Origin: Oxalobacter aliiformigenes
GTDB lineage: Bacteria; Pseudomonadota; Gammaproteobacteria; Burkholderiales; Burkholderiaceae_D
DNA: 64,000 bases
NCBI RefSeq assembly: GCF_027116575.1
Contig: NZ_CP098252.1
Span: 1,178,001-1,242,000, forward strand
Direction: 5' to 3'
Positions 8,435 to 17,168 of the stretch are shown piece by piece. Under the pieces are notes generated by a model, which saw only the letters and a list, made by a program, of their open reading frames with translations, was not told the DNA's origin and did no database searches. The first letter of the stretch is position 1. Every line of letters begins with the position of its first letter. The position numbers and the translations under genes are program-made.

Positions 8435-8450
8435 GGAATACGGAGAATAG

Positions 8451-10838
8451 ATGAATAGCAAATTCAGGGAACAACCCGAGACGGATCCGCTCGCCCGGAA
8501 GTGGAGTGAACGGGTGACGCAGGCGCGTCGTCACTGGGACAGGTTCCACCGGCGTATCCGGCATAACCGGCAGATCGTTTCCGGACTGGACTGGAACCGC
8601 GATCCGTCTGATGACGGGTTTTACATGCATCGGGCCAATCTGATCCACAGTACCATCATGGGGATTTTGCCGGGGATTTATGCACGCAATCCCGAGATTT
8701 CCGTCAAGCCGCAGCACGCTTCGCGCGATCTGAAGCTGTTGTGCAAGACGATCGAGACGGTGACGAACCGTTATCTGGAAGACGCCGGACTGAAGCAGCG
8801 GGCCAAGGCGACGGTCAGGGCGGCGCTGACCTGTTCGTTCGGTGTCCTGAAGGTGATGTATCAGCGGGAAATACATTCCGACCCGTTGATTCATGCCCGT
8901 ATTCAGGATTCGCAGGACAATCTGGTGCGTGCGCGGGGCCTGTCGATGCAGTGGCGGGAGAACGGTCAGGGCGCCGATGCCGACAGCAGGAAGGAGGAGA
9001 TCCGGCAGACGGTGGCCGCGGTGGATGAAAAGGCCGAGGTCGGACGTACGGAAGGATTGGTGATCGATCGTGTCATGACGGAACATCTGCTTGTCGATCC
9101 GGCCATCGCGGAGTTCTGGGATTACGAACAGGCGGACTGGATGATCCAGACAGTGCCGATGAAAAAGGCGGTGGCCGAGGGCTTGTACGGGTTCTGTCTG
9201 GACAGGGCGACGGTTTACCGCCATCAGGGCGAAGTGACCGGAAATTCCGGACGCCTTTTCGAGGGAGTGCGTCCGGAAGCGGGGGATGATTCGCAAATTT
9301 GTGTGCTGGAAATCTGGGACAAACAGACACAGCGCGTTTACACGATGGCGGAAGGGTGCGATTTCTGGCTGCGTGATCCGTACAGTCCGCCGAAAGTCGG
9401 CGAGCGCTGGTATCCCTTTTTCCTGCTGCCGTTCCAGACGGTGGACGGCTGTTTTGTGGGGCCGTCCATCGTCGATCTGACCGAGCGGCTGCAAAACGAG
9501 CATAACACGGTACGTGACCGCTACAACGAGCATCGCGATCTGATCAAGCCCGGCTATATCGCCAGTGCGGAGGTGAACGAGCGGACGCTGAAACGGTTTT
9601 CCGATTCGGAGCTGGGAGAAATCACATTGATCGATTCGGATGGCCAGCCGATCCAGCAGGCGATCATGCCGAAATCGTATCCGCCGATCGATCCCGCTGT
9701 ATACGATACGTCGGCCGTGCGGGTTGACTGGGAAATGGTCACCGGTCTTCAGGATGCTTCCCGCGCGTCGGTCGTCAAGCCGAAAACGGCCACGGAAGCG
9801 AATATCCTCCAGCAATCCCTGTCCGGTCGCATTTCCGAATTCCGGGATCAGGTCGAGGATTTTCTCCAGCAGATCGCGCAATACACGGCGGAAATCCTGA
9901 TTCAGGAACTGGATGTGAAACAGGTCGAGCAGATCATGGGACCTCACAAGACGGGGTTGCTGCCGGTTTCCGGTTCGGGGGAGTTGCCGGTACAAGGGAT
10001 TGTCGAGCTGGCCTATGACTGGCCGCAGTTGTCCAAGGACGAGATTTTCCGGCTGGTCCAGCTGAAAATCCGCGCGGGTTCGACAGGTATCCCGGACGAT
10101 CTGGACAGGCAGGAATCCTGGACGCGACTTTTGCCCGTCATACAGCCTCTGATCGGCCAGATCATGCAGTTCCAGCTGGAGGGTGTCAATCCGACTGCGC
10201 TGATCGCTTTGCTGAAGGAAACGGTTCTGCGTTTTGATGACAAACTGGATCTGGATGAATTCGTTCCCGATCTGGACAGGAAAGTGGCCCGGGATAAGGC
10301 AGCCGTATCGGCCGGGCAAGGAGTGGAGGGCGGTAGCGGGACACAGCCGGTACCGGTTGTGTCCGGCGGTAATGACGGCAATGGTACCAGTGCGATGCCT
10401 CAGGCTGATGTGGCTGGCGGCCAGTCGGGATTGCCGGACGATCCGGCCGGAAATGGCAGCGCTTTTCCGGGGCAACGGGCGGCGGCAGAAACCGGTAATG
10501 TCCGGGTGCCGCCTGCAAGCGGGCATGAACGACTGTCGCCGGTTGCCGCACAGTATTTGCCGCCGGTATGGCGCCAGTGGCTGGAGCGCGAAGCGGGACA
10601 GGCACCGGCCGAAATGGCGGGGATGCCGGGGCCGGAAGTGGAAACGGGGTTGCGGACGGCGACATCCGGAGAAGGAGTGCCCGTTGCGGAGGCTGCCGGA
10701 CAGAAACTTCTGGAAGCGGTTGTGCCGATGGTGGAAGAACTGTTGGCGAAAGGCAGGCGAAACGGACGCGGTGGGACGCGGAATCACGCGCTAAAAGAGC
10801 GCGAAAACCGCGCGGCCCCGAAAGAAAAACGGGATTGA
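8451..10838 (+). CDS. phage portal protein (P22-like)
   Basis: This 795-residue protein should form the dodecameric channel at one head vertex. The N-terminal part shows the P22-type portal pattern: WDRFHRRIRHNRQIVSGLDW near residue 28, then HRANLIHSTIMGILPGIYARN, and a long middle region with LTERLQNEHNTVRDRYNEHRD-like stem helices. From about residue 620 it becomes Gly/Ala/Pro/Val-rich and low in complexity, ending in a basic tail (GRRNGRGGTRNHALKER). The length is slightly above P22 gp1 because of this tail. CGGAGAA precedes the ATG. It is followed by a scaffold-like gene, as in P22. Confidence 0.85.
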   Translation: MNSKFREQPETDPLARKWSERVTQARRHWDRFHRRIRHNRQIVSGLDWNRDPSDDGFYMHRANLIHSTIMGILPGIYARNPEISVKPQHASRDLKLLCKTIETVTNRYLEDAGLKQRAKATVRAALTCSFGVLKVMYQREIHSDPLIHARIQDSQDNLVRARGLSMQWRENGQGADADSRKEEIRQTVAAVDEKAEVGRTEGLVIDRVMTEHLLVDPAIAEFWDYEQADWMIQTVPMKKAVAEGLYGFCLDRATVYRHQGEVTGNSGRLFEGVRPEAGDDSQICVLEIWDKQTQRVYTMAEGCDFWLRDPYSPPKVGERWYPFFLLPFQTVDGCFVGPSIVDLTERLQNEHNTVRDRYNEHRDLIKPGYIASAEVNERTLKRFSDSELGEITLIDSDGQPIQQAIMPKSYPPIDPAVYDTSAVRVDWEMVTGLQDASRASVVKPKTATEANILQQSLSGRISEFRDQVEDFLQQIAQYTAEILIQELDVKQVEQIMGPHKTGLLPVSGSGELPVQGIVELAYDWPQLSKDEIFRLVQLKIRAGSTGIPDDLDRQESWTRLLPVIQPLIGQIMQFQLEGVNPTALIALLKETVLRFDDKLDLDEFVPDLDRKVARDKAAVSAGQGVEGGSGTQPVPVVSGGNDGNGTSAMPQADVAGGQSGLPDDPAGNGSAFPGQRAAAETGNVRVPPASGHERLSPVAAQYLPPVWRQWLEREAGQAPAEMAGMPGPEVETGLRTATSGEGVPVAEAAGQKLLEAVVPMVEELLAKGRRNGRGGTRNHALKERENRAAPKEKRD

Positions 10839-10931
10839 AGCGGGAAAAGACAGGTCGCCCGGCCGGATAAACGGGATCGTGTTCCGGCGATGGTGCCGGT
10901 CGAAACAGAAAACGGGAAAAAAGGAGTCCGA

Positions 10932-12017
10932 ATGAAAAACAGAAAAACAGGTAAACAGAATGGGCCGGTTGCCGGCATGACCGATCGGGATGCACCGGAA
11001 AACAGTCCGGTCGCCGCAGGGGAAGCGAAGTGTCCTGCCGGTACGGGCGAGGAGATCAATATGGTGCAGGAAACCAGGGCAAGCGATTCGCCGGCCGTGC
11101 AAAAGCTGATTGAAGAACTGACCGTTGCCGGAGAAGACGATGCATTTGCCGGGCAGCGGAAAACGCCTGATCCGGCTGTTTCCGGGGAAGGCGTTTCCGG
11201 TGGCGAAGGCCAGCCGGATCCGCTGGAACAGGCGGAAGAAGAACTGGTGAAAAACGCGCGTTCGGAAAGAAGCCGCGAACGTATCCGTTCGATCATTGCG
11301 GCGCGCCGCGATGCGGAATCGCGACTCGAGTATTATGAAACAGCCGTCAGACGCTTCAGACAGATGCTTTCTGACACCGGCATGGATATGGGGGATATCG
11401 CCGCTACCCTGCATTACGGAAAGCTGGTCGCCAGCGGCGATCCGCATCTGATGCATTGTGCGCTGGATATCTTGAATCATGAAAGGGAATCCCTCTGCCG
11501 CCGTCTGGGCATTGCGGAACCGGGAGTCGATCTGTTTGCCGATGTACCGGAGATCCGGGAGGCTGTGGAACGCCGGGAGCTGAAAATGGAACATGCGCTG
11601 CGTCTGGCCAATCTGGAACGGGCCGAGCGCGCCGCCCGTGAAAGGTCCCGGGCAGAAGCCGAAAAGGGACGGCGTGCCGTCGAGCTTTTCTCCGATATCG
11701 CCGATTTCATGAAAACGGTGGGAGCCAGCCTCCAGCCTTATGCGTCGGAAGCGGATCATCCCCTGAAGATGCAGAAAATTTTCGAGTACATGCTCGCACC
11801 GGGCTGGGCAGACGATTTCGTGGCCAATGTGCCGCGATCCATGTGGGCCAAGCATGTGAAATATCTTTATGACAATCTGGCGTTGCCGGCATCGAAACCG
11901 GTCATGATGCCGCAACCGCTGAGAAGTTCTCCCGTGGTGGCCGGCCAGATCTCGGACAATCCGGGGATGTCCAGTGCCGAACGGATCATGCGCCGTATGG
12001 ACGAAATGGGCCTGTAA
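10932..12017 (+). CDS. putative phage scaffolding protein
   Basis: ATG 10932 has an ideal AAGGAG site eight bases upstream; an earlier in-frame GTG lacks one. The 361-residue product has an acidic, disordered N-terminal 115 residues, then a long charged helical region (NARSERSRERIRSIIAARRD, later ERAERAARERSRAEAEKGRR). It ends with a compact segment and SSAERIMRRMDEMGL. Length, charge and position right after the portal match scaffolding proteins that guide capsid assembly. The expected coat gene does not follow. Confidence is moderate because scaffolds diverge strongly in sequence. Confidence 0.5.
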   Translation: MKNRKTGKQNGPVAGMTDRDAPENSPVAAGEAKCPAGTGEEINMVQETRASDSPAVQKLIEELTVAGEDDAFAGQRKTPDPAVSGEGVSGGEGQPDPLEQAEEELVKNARSERSRERIRSIIAARRDAESRLEYYETAVRRFRQMLSDTGMDMGDIAATLHYGKLVASGDPHLMHCALDILNHERESLCRRLGIAEPGVDLFADVPEIREAVERRELKMEHALRLANLERAERAARERSRAEAEKGRRAVELFSDIADFMKTVGASLQPYASEADHPLKMQKIFEYMLAPGWADDFVANVPRSMWAKHVKYLYDNLALPASKPVMMPQPLRSSPVVAGQISDNPGMSSAERIMRRMDEMGL

Positions 12018-12173
12018 ACGGGATCGGGTACCGGGAATTTTGCGCGGATTGCCGGAAAGGGACGTGAAAAGCCTGAAAAAGGGAAAACGGGCGGAGAAAA
12101 ACGGATGCTTCCGTTTTTCTCCACCGGTATGCCGGATTTCCGGTGAAACGGGTTGCGGGAAACCGTGCCGGGT

Positions 12174-12752
12174 ATGGACAGGAAGAAATCATTGAAAAAG
12201 ACATGTCATCAGACGGTGCGAATTTCACGGGCCGGTAGCGGGATGGGGCAGGCGTTGTGCCTGTCTGTCCGGAACCGTCCGTTCGGGACAGACGGGTACG
12301 ATACCGGAAAACGGGTTCACGGGGATGGAAAAGAAGGTGTGTTCTGGCTGAATCGCTTATACGGAGTGTCTTTTCTGCATCCTCTGCTGGTTTTTCTGCA
12401 AAGCGGTGAGGCGGGAAGCGCGGGGCTGTCGGTGGCGGAACGACTGGAGGCGGAAATGGGACGCCGGAGCGGTTCCGTCAAGGGGGAGATTCTCTGGGAA
12501 ATACTGAAAAACGGACTGGGCATGGCGGTTGCGGCACGGCTGATCGCCGGACTGGATGGTATCGGTGCGCTGGGACTGTATGGTGACCGGATTGTCGCCC
12601 GTTTTGTTTCCCGGCGGGGAAAGCAGGCCGGTTTTTGGCCCGTGTGCCGCCGGCAACCGGCCGGCATGTCCGGCAGCGACGGGCGGGAAATCCGGGAAGC
12701 CGTGCATGGGTGCCGGAGGCATATTGCGGACAAAGAGGGAGAAACGGGTTGA
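12174..12752 (+). CDS. hypothetical protein upstream of small terminase
   Basis: The frame ends with TGA at 12750-12752, sharing one base with the ATG of the small terminase, which argues for a real coupled gene. The start is uncertain: ATG 12174 gives 192 residues, whereas GTG 12339 would remove a low-complexity N-terminus. The convincing part runs from NRLYGVSFLHPLLVFLQSG through ERLEAEMGRRSG to MAVAARLIAGLDGIGALGLY. No family was recognised. A terminase- or head-related accessory function is possible from position only. Confidence 0.4.
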   Translation: MDRKKSLKKTCHQTVRISRAGSGMGQALCLSVRNRPFGTDGYDTGKRVHGDGKEGVFWLNRLYGVSFLHPLLVFLQSGEAGSAGLSVAERLEAEMGRRSGSVKGEILWEILKNGLGMAVAARLIAGLDGIGALGLYGDRIVARFVSRRGKQAGFWPVCRRQPAGMSGSDGREIREAVHGCRRHIADKEGETG

Positions 12753-13324
12753 TGGAAGGTGAAAAAACGTTGAACAGGGACGGGCGTGATATACAGGGCA
12801 TGGCGGAAAAAGGGGAAGATGGGACATCCCTGACCGCCCGGCAGCGCCGCTTTGTCGATGAGTATCTCGTCGATCTGAACGCCACGCAAGCAGCGGTTCG
12901 CGCCGGATACGCGCCATCCGGGGCGCGCCAGCATGCCAGCCGGCTGCTGGCCCGGGAAAACGTGAAAAAGGCGGTGGCGGACGCCATGAAAAGACGGCAG
13001 GAAAGAGTGGAACTGACCGCCGACGAGGTGATCGGGGATTTGCGGGAATTGCGCGATATCTGCATGGGGCGCAAACCGGTGAAAGTCATGACGATTGTCA
13101 AGAATGCCCGGGAAGGAACCGCCGAACCGGTGGAAGTGGAAGGCATGATGTTCGAGCCGGCGGCGGCCAACCGGGCGCTGGAAATGCTGGGCCGGCATAT
13201 GCGTCTGTTTGCCGACAGGATGGACGTGACGTCGAACGGCCAGTCTCTGCAATCGGGCGTTTTGCTGGTTCCGGCGGTCATGTCGGAAGAAGAGTGGACG
13301 GAAAGTGTCCGGCCGCGAAAATGA
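12752..13324 (+). CDS. terminase small subunit
   Basis: This 190-residue protein should recognise phage DNA at the packaging start and recruit the large subunit. Residues about 27-75 carry the classic pattern LTARQRRFVDEYLVDLNATQ then AAVRAGY, followed by GARQHASRLLARENV and KKAVADAM, the helix-turn-helix of Terminase_2-type small subunits. The C-terminal part contains a second helical domain (ELTADEVIGDLRELRDICMG). The start is fixed by the one-base overlap with the preceding stop. Only one hypothetical gene separates it from the large subunit. Confidence 0.85.
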   Translation: MEGEKTLNRDGRDIQGMAEKGEDGTSLTARQRRFVDEYLVDLNATQAAVRAGYAPSGARQHASRLLARENVKKAVADAMKRRQERVELTADEVIGDLRELRDICMGRKPVKVMTIVKNAREGTAEPVEVEGMMFEPAAANRALEMLGRHMRLFADRMDVTSNGQSLQSGVLLVPAVMSEEEWTESVRPRK

Positions 13325-13506
13325 CTGCCTGTCCGGATATCGGCCGGCAGGTGTCGGGGCGGGTTCTTTTTTGCCGGGGCCGGGCCTGTACCGGCATGGT
13401 CTGTCTGCTTCGGCCGGCAATGGACGGAAGTTTTCCCGCATGGAAAAGGGGAAGGGCGGAAAAGCCGCTTTGCCGGCTTTCCACAGACAATGAAAGGAAT
13501 GTGACG

Positions 13507-14010
13507 ATGAATATGGATGATATGTATGGAGCGATGATCGCGAAGTTGCAGGAAATCGCGGCCCGGCGCATCAACGATTACCGGATGTCGGCCGGGGTGT
13601 TTCCCCGGCAGGGACTGGAACTGGCCGGCAGTCAGGGCGGCCAGTTGCCGGGGCCTGAAGCGGCGCGGGCCATGCGTGGATGGGCGGCCCGCCAGAACGC
13701 GGGCGGTACCGTGCGTGACTGGCTGCATGAAGGCGGCATGATGCAGCAGCGGATGCAGTATCCGCAACCGGTTCCGGCCCGTGGAAGGCACCCGGAGAGT
13801 GTCCGCGAGATACCGGCCGGTTCGACCCCGTTGTCCCGCCTGTCCGACCGGATCGAGGAAATGGGGCTGGTCGAAACTGGTGCCTTTTCCGGCGGGAATG
13901 CCGCGTTGCCGGCGGACAATCCGGGGCGCCGCGTGTCATATGACGATCCGCGTCTGGTCAGGTTCCGTATGGCGGCCGGTTATGGCGACGGGGACGGCTT
14001 TTACGGCTGA
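13507..14010 (+). CDS. hypothetical phage protein between terminase subunits
   Basis: ATG 13507 follows AAAGGAATGTGACG. The 167-residue product starts with an amphipathic helix (DDMYGAMIAKLQEIAARRI), then becomes Gly/Pro/Gln-rich and ends in a compact segment (YDDPRLVRFRMAAGYGDGDG). It contains SRLSDRIEEMGL, which resembles the RIMRRMDEMGL ending of the scaffold-like protein at 10932-12017. A shared docking peptide is possible but speculative. No known family was recognised. Confidence 0.5.
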   Translation: MNMDDMYGAMIAKLQEIAARRINDYRMSAGVFPRQGLELAGSQGGQLPGPEAARAMRGWAARQNAGGTVRDWLHEGGMMQQRMQYPQPVPARGRHPESVREIPAGSTPLSRLSDRIEEMGLVETGAFSGGNAALPADNPGRRVSYDDPRLVRFRMAAGYGDGDGFYG

Positions 14011-14123
14011 GGGACGCAAACGGGCTGTTGTCGTCGGCCGGGGACGGAACGGGAAAACGGAGGGGAAATGCCGTTTTCCCGTTCCGTCGTATCGGACCGG
14101 TTTTTTCATCAAGGGAGGCGAGC

Positions 14124-15602
14124 ATGAATGACGGTTTGTCCGGAAACAGGGCATTCCCGGCTCTCGGAACAGAAGAAGAGAAGAAAGCGCCGGTACCCAG
14201 GGTCATCTGGCAACCCTTGCCGGGCAGCCAGACGGCCTTTCTGACCTGTCCGGTCTTCGAAGCCCTGCTGGAAGGAACACGGGGCGGCGGCAAGACCGAT
14301 GCGCTGTTGATGTCCTTTGCCCGGCATTGCGGCCGGGGATTCGGCGAGCACTGGCGCGGAGCGCTGTTTCGGCTGACCTATCCGCAGCTGGCCGATGTGG
14401 TGGCGAAATCGAAGCGCTGGTTTTATGCCATATTTCCCGGAGCGAAATTCAATGAGTCGGAGTACCGCTGGACATGGCCGACGGGAGAAATATTGTATTT
14501 CCGTTACGGTGCCACCGAAGACGATTACTGGAACTATCACGGACATGAGTATCCCTGGCTGGGATTCGAGGAACTGACCAACTGGCGCGATTTGTCCTTT
14601 TTCGAGGCGATGTTTTCTACCTGCCGGTCGTCGTTCCCGGGGATGCCGAGAATGGTCAGGGCCACCTGCAATCCGTTCGGTGTCGGCCATTCGGCCGTCA
14701 AGGCCCGCTACCGCATCGGCGAAGTCGATCCGGGTATCGTGATCCACGAACCGGGCCAGCAGCCCCGCGTGCGCATCCATTCGTCCATTTACGAAAACAC
14801 CCATCTGCTGAAAAATGACCCGAACTATCTGCCGACACTGGAAGCCATCACGGACCCGAACCGCAAAAAAGCCTGGCTTGCCGGAGACTGGGATATTCAT
14901 GTCGGCTCTTTCCTTGAGGGGGTCTGGGATGCCGCCCGGCATGTTGTCGAACCCTTTGACATTCCGTCCTCATGGACCGTCTGGAAAGCGATGGACTGGG
15001 GATATGCCGCACCCTATGCGGTGTACTGGTTCGCCATGGATCCGGATGGATGCATCTATCTCTGGCGCGAACTCTATGGGGCAGGTGAAAAGGCAGGACA
15101 GGGCAGCCGGGAGACAGCGGCCGAAGTCGCCGAAAAAATCCGGAAAATCGAGGAGCGTGACGAACGTCTGGGGTATACCTACCGCATCAATCTGGCCGAC
15201 CCGTCCATCTTCTCGAAAAACGGCGCCGACCGGTCTATCGGGCAGATATTCCGGGATAATGGCGTACGCTGGGCCGAAGCGTGGAATGCGAAAGGCTCCC
15301 GCATCAACGGAGCGCAGGAAATCATCCGGCTTTTGGCCGAAGACAAACTGAAAATATTCGCCACCTGCAAGCACTGGCTGAGAACCGTACCGGCTTTGCC
15401 GCCGGACGAACTCAACCCCGAAGATGTGGACACCACGGCCGAAGACCATGCGTGGGATGCCACGCGTTATGGGGTCATGAGGCGTCGTCGCTCTCCCGGA
15501 AGCGGACAGGAGACCGTCAGCCGGACAGAAGATGAAATCGACATCCGGGAAGACGGTCGGCATGCCATGTCCTTTTCCGGAAATCCGAAAGCATGGCGTT
15601 GA
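14124..15602 (+). CDS. terminase large subunit
   Basis: The start at ATG 14124 follows AAGGGAGGC at a good distance; an upstream in-frame ATG at 14028 has none. The 492-residue ATPase-nuclease pumps DNA into the prohead. Walker A is GTRGGGKT at residues 51-58 and the Walker B region is YPWLGFEELT near 149. The nuclease half shows KAMDWGYAAPYAVYWF (first catalytic Asp), and a C-terminal DHAWDATRYGVM, where the conserved DA-RYG motif supplies a metal-binding Asp. Domains and length are complete, so packaging capacity appears intact. Confidence 0.92.
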   Translation: MNDGLSGNRAFPALGTEEEKKAPVPRVIWQPLPGSQTAFLTCPVFEALLEGTRGGGKTDALLMSFARHCGRGFGEHWRGALFRLTYPQLADVVAKSKRWFYAIFPGAKFNESEYRWTWPTGEILYFRYGATEDDYWNYHGHEYPWLGFEELTNWRDLSFFEAMFSTCRSSFPGMPRMVRATCNPFGVGHSAVKARYRIGEVDPGIVIHEPGQQPRVRIHSSIYENTHLLKNDPNYLPTLEAITDPNRKKAWLAGDWDIHVGSFLEGVWDAARHVVEPFDIPSSWTVWKAMDWGYAAPYAVYWFAMDPDGCIYLWRELYGAGEKAGQGSRETAAEVAEKIRKIEERDERLGYTYRINLADPSIFSKNGADRSIGQIFRDNGVRWAEAWNAKGSRINGAQEIIRLLAEDKLKIFATCKHWLRTVPALPPDELNPEDVDTTAEDHAWDATRYGVMRRRRSPGSGQETVSRTEDEIDIREDGRHAMSFSGNPKAWR

Positions 15603-16265
15603 CATACCGCTTGCCCGATCGGCGAAAGGACCCCCCATGGAAAACATCCTGAAAGACATTTCCCGATTTTCCGGTGACTTTTCCGGAAATCCCGGCAATA
15701 CGCCGGCAGATGAGAGGATTTTCCCCACGACTGGTTTCATCGGCCTGTATCGCGGTATCCGGCAATTCATGAAAGCCATATCTCCTGTCACCGTCTCTTT
15801 TTTCTTTTTCACCGGAATCCTGCCGGAAGGCGGACAGCGACGAAGTTCCCGGCTGCGGGGTGCTGCCGTCCCGTCCATAAAGGGCTTTGTCTGGCCGATA
15901 TTCATCCACAGGCGGTTTCCCATGCTTTTTTGCCGTAACCGGAACGGAGTCGGCCGGATGCTTTCCGGGTGTAGCAGGCTTTGGGCCATGAACGTTTCGT
16001 GTTGCCGGACAATATCCGGTAACAGGCGGCCCGTTTCAAAAGCGGTATGAAAGCGCCGGGTCGGCAGGGCAGGGCCGTTTTGGAGAGTCCCTCGTGTATC
16101 TGAATGGTATCGGGACGGAAAAGTGTCTGTCGGAAACGGTAAAATGCCTCCGGTGTCGCGGTTGATGTATCCGGCGGTTTTCCCGCCCGATATTTGGCGA
16201 AAACAAAAAAAAACGCTGGCCGGATGATAGAATGAAATTCTTCTTTGCGATAAACCAGTCTGAAA
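15603..16265 (+). other. non-coding stretch at the phage block's right end
   Basis: About 660 bases. An open frame from ATG 15637 to 16050 gives a poorly structured 137-residue product with no ribosome site, so it is not called. No integrase or attachment repeat was seen. Confidence 0.4.
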
Positions 16266-17168
16266 ATGCCGAAAAAAATATTCTGCCTTCTGATCATGGG
16301 CAGCCTGTTGTTTTCCCTGTCGGGTTGTGGAAAAGAAAATACGAAAGAATCGGCCAGCGAGGAAAAGGGGGTGGCGTATTTCCGGAAAGGCGAATACCGG
16401 AAAGCGTTGCCGTTGCTGCGCAAGTCGGCTGATTCGGGAAATGCCGCCGCATCCTGTTATCTTGGTGTGATGTATCGGGACGGCAAGGGACTGGACAAAA
16501 ACACCGGCAAATCCTGTAAATGGTTTCTGAAAGCGGCGGAAGGCGGTCACAGTGATGCATGGCTGGCGACCAGTTTGTGTTACACGACGGAAAACGGACT
16601 GGGAAAAAACGACCGGGAAGCGTTCAGGTGGGCCAAGAAGGCGGCAACCGGCGAGAGCGGCATGGAACTGAACGACCGGCGGATCCTGGCGTCGCTGTTG
16701 GGTAACCGTTTTTTCACCGGGGAAGGAACACCGGTCGATTATGCCAAGGCCGCCAAGTGGTATGAGAAGGCGGCGGAACTGGGTGACCACCGGGCGCAGG
16801 GGGTTCTGGCTTTTCAGTATTTTTCGGGAAAAGGCGTGCTGATCGACAGGGAGCGGGCGAAGCACTGGGCCCGGCTGGCGGCGGCCAGTCCGAATGACAT
16901 GAAAGAATTCGCTTCCGCCATTCTCCAGCTCCTTGAGGATCCGCCGGATATGAAAAAGGCCGTTTACTGGTATGAACGGTCGGCGAAACGGGGCAATCCC
17001 CTGGCTCAGGAAGCGCTGGCGGTGCTTTACGAAAAAGGGGAAGGCGTCCGGCAGAATCTGGTCAGGGCACACCAGTATTACCGGCTGGCGGCGAAAAACG
17101 GCGATGAATCCATGAAAAAGGCACTGGCCGATTTCGAGGCGAACCATTCGCGGAAACAAACGGACTGA
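16266..17168 (+). CDS. Sel1-repeat lipoprotein
   Basis: The 300-residue protein starts with a lipoprotein signal (KKIFCLLIMGSLLFSLSGC; lipobox LSGC at 18-21), so it is probably anchored to an envelope membrane. Five or six Sel1/TPR-like repeats follow, each with A-xx-LG-Y--G-G and A-xW--KAAE-G pattern, for example SCYLGVMYRDGKGLDKN and AAKWYEKAAELGDHRAQG. Sel1 proteins act as scaffolds for protein contacts in signalling or envelope stress. A related Sel1 gene is at 59365-60204. Both lie next to phage segments, which could be chance. The start has only a weak ribosome site. Confidence 0.85.
   Translation: MPKKIFCLLIMGSLLFSLSGCGKENTKESASEEKGVAYFRKGEYRKALPLLRKSADSGNAAASCYLGVMYRDGKGLDKNTGKSCKWFLKAAEGGHSDAWLATSLCYTTENGLGKNDREAFRWAKKAATGESGMELNDRRILASLLGNRFFTGEGTPVDYAKAAKWYEKAAELGDHRAQGVLAFQYFSGKGVLIDRERAKHWARLAAASPNDMKEFASAILQLLEDPPDMKKAVYWYERSAKRGNPLAQEALAVLYEKGEGVRQNLVRAHQYYRLAAKNGDESMKKALADFEANHSRKQTD

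Larger units (their letters stand above)
8053..8450 (+). other. intergenic region between moron and portal
   Basis: About 400 bases with no gene. It holds the terminator at 8195-8218 and three inverted repeats at 8305-8434 that probably belong to the control region of the portal operon. A weak candidate promoter (TTACAA at 8368-8373 with TATAGG at 8392-8397) is also present. Confidence 0.5.

Noticed and set aside
8430..10787. Very long open frame on the minus strand, antisense to the portal gene
   Set aside because: The product is Arg/His/Pro-rich without domains, and the + strand clearly encodes the portal; the frame is open because of codon bias.
15637..16050. Gene of 137 codons after the large terminase
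   Set aside because: No ribosome site and an unstructured Arg/Phe/Gly-rich product.
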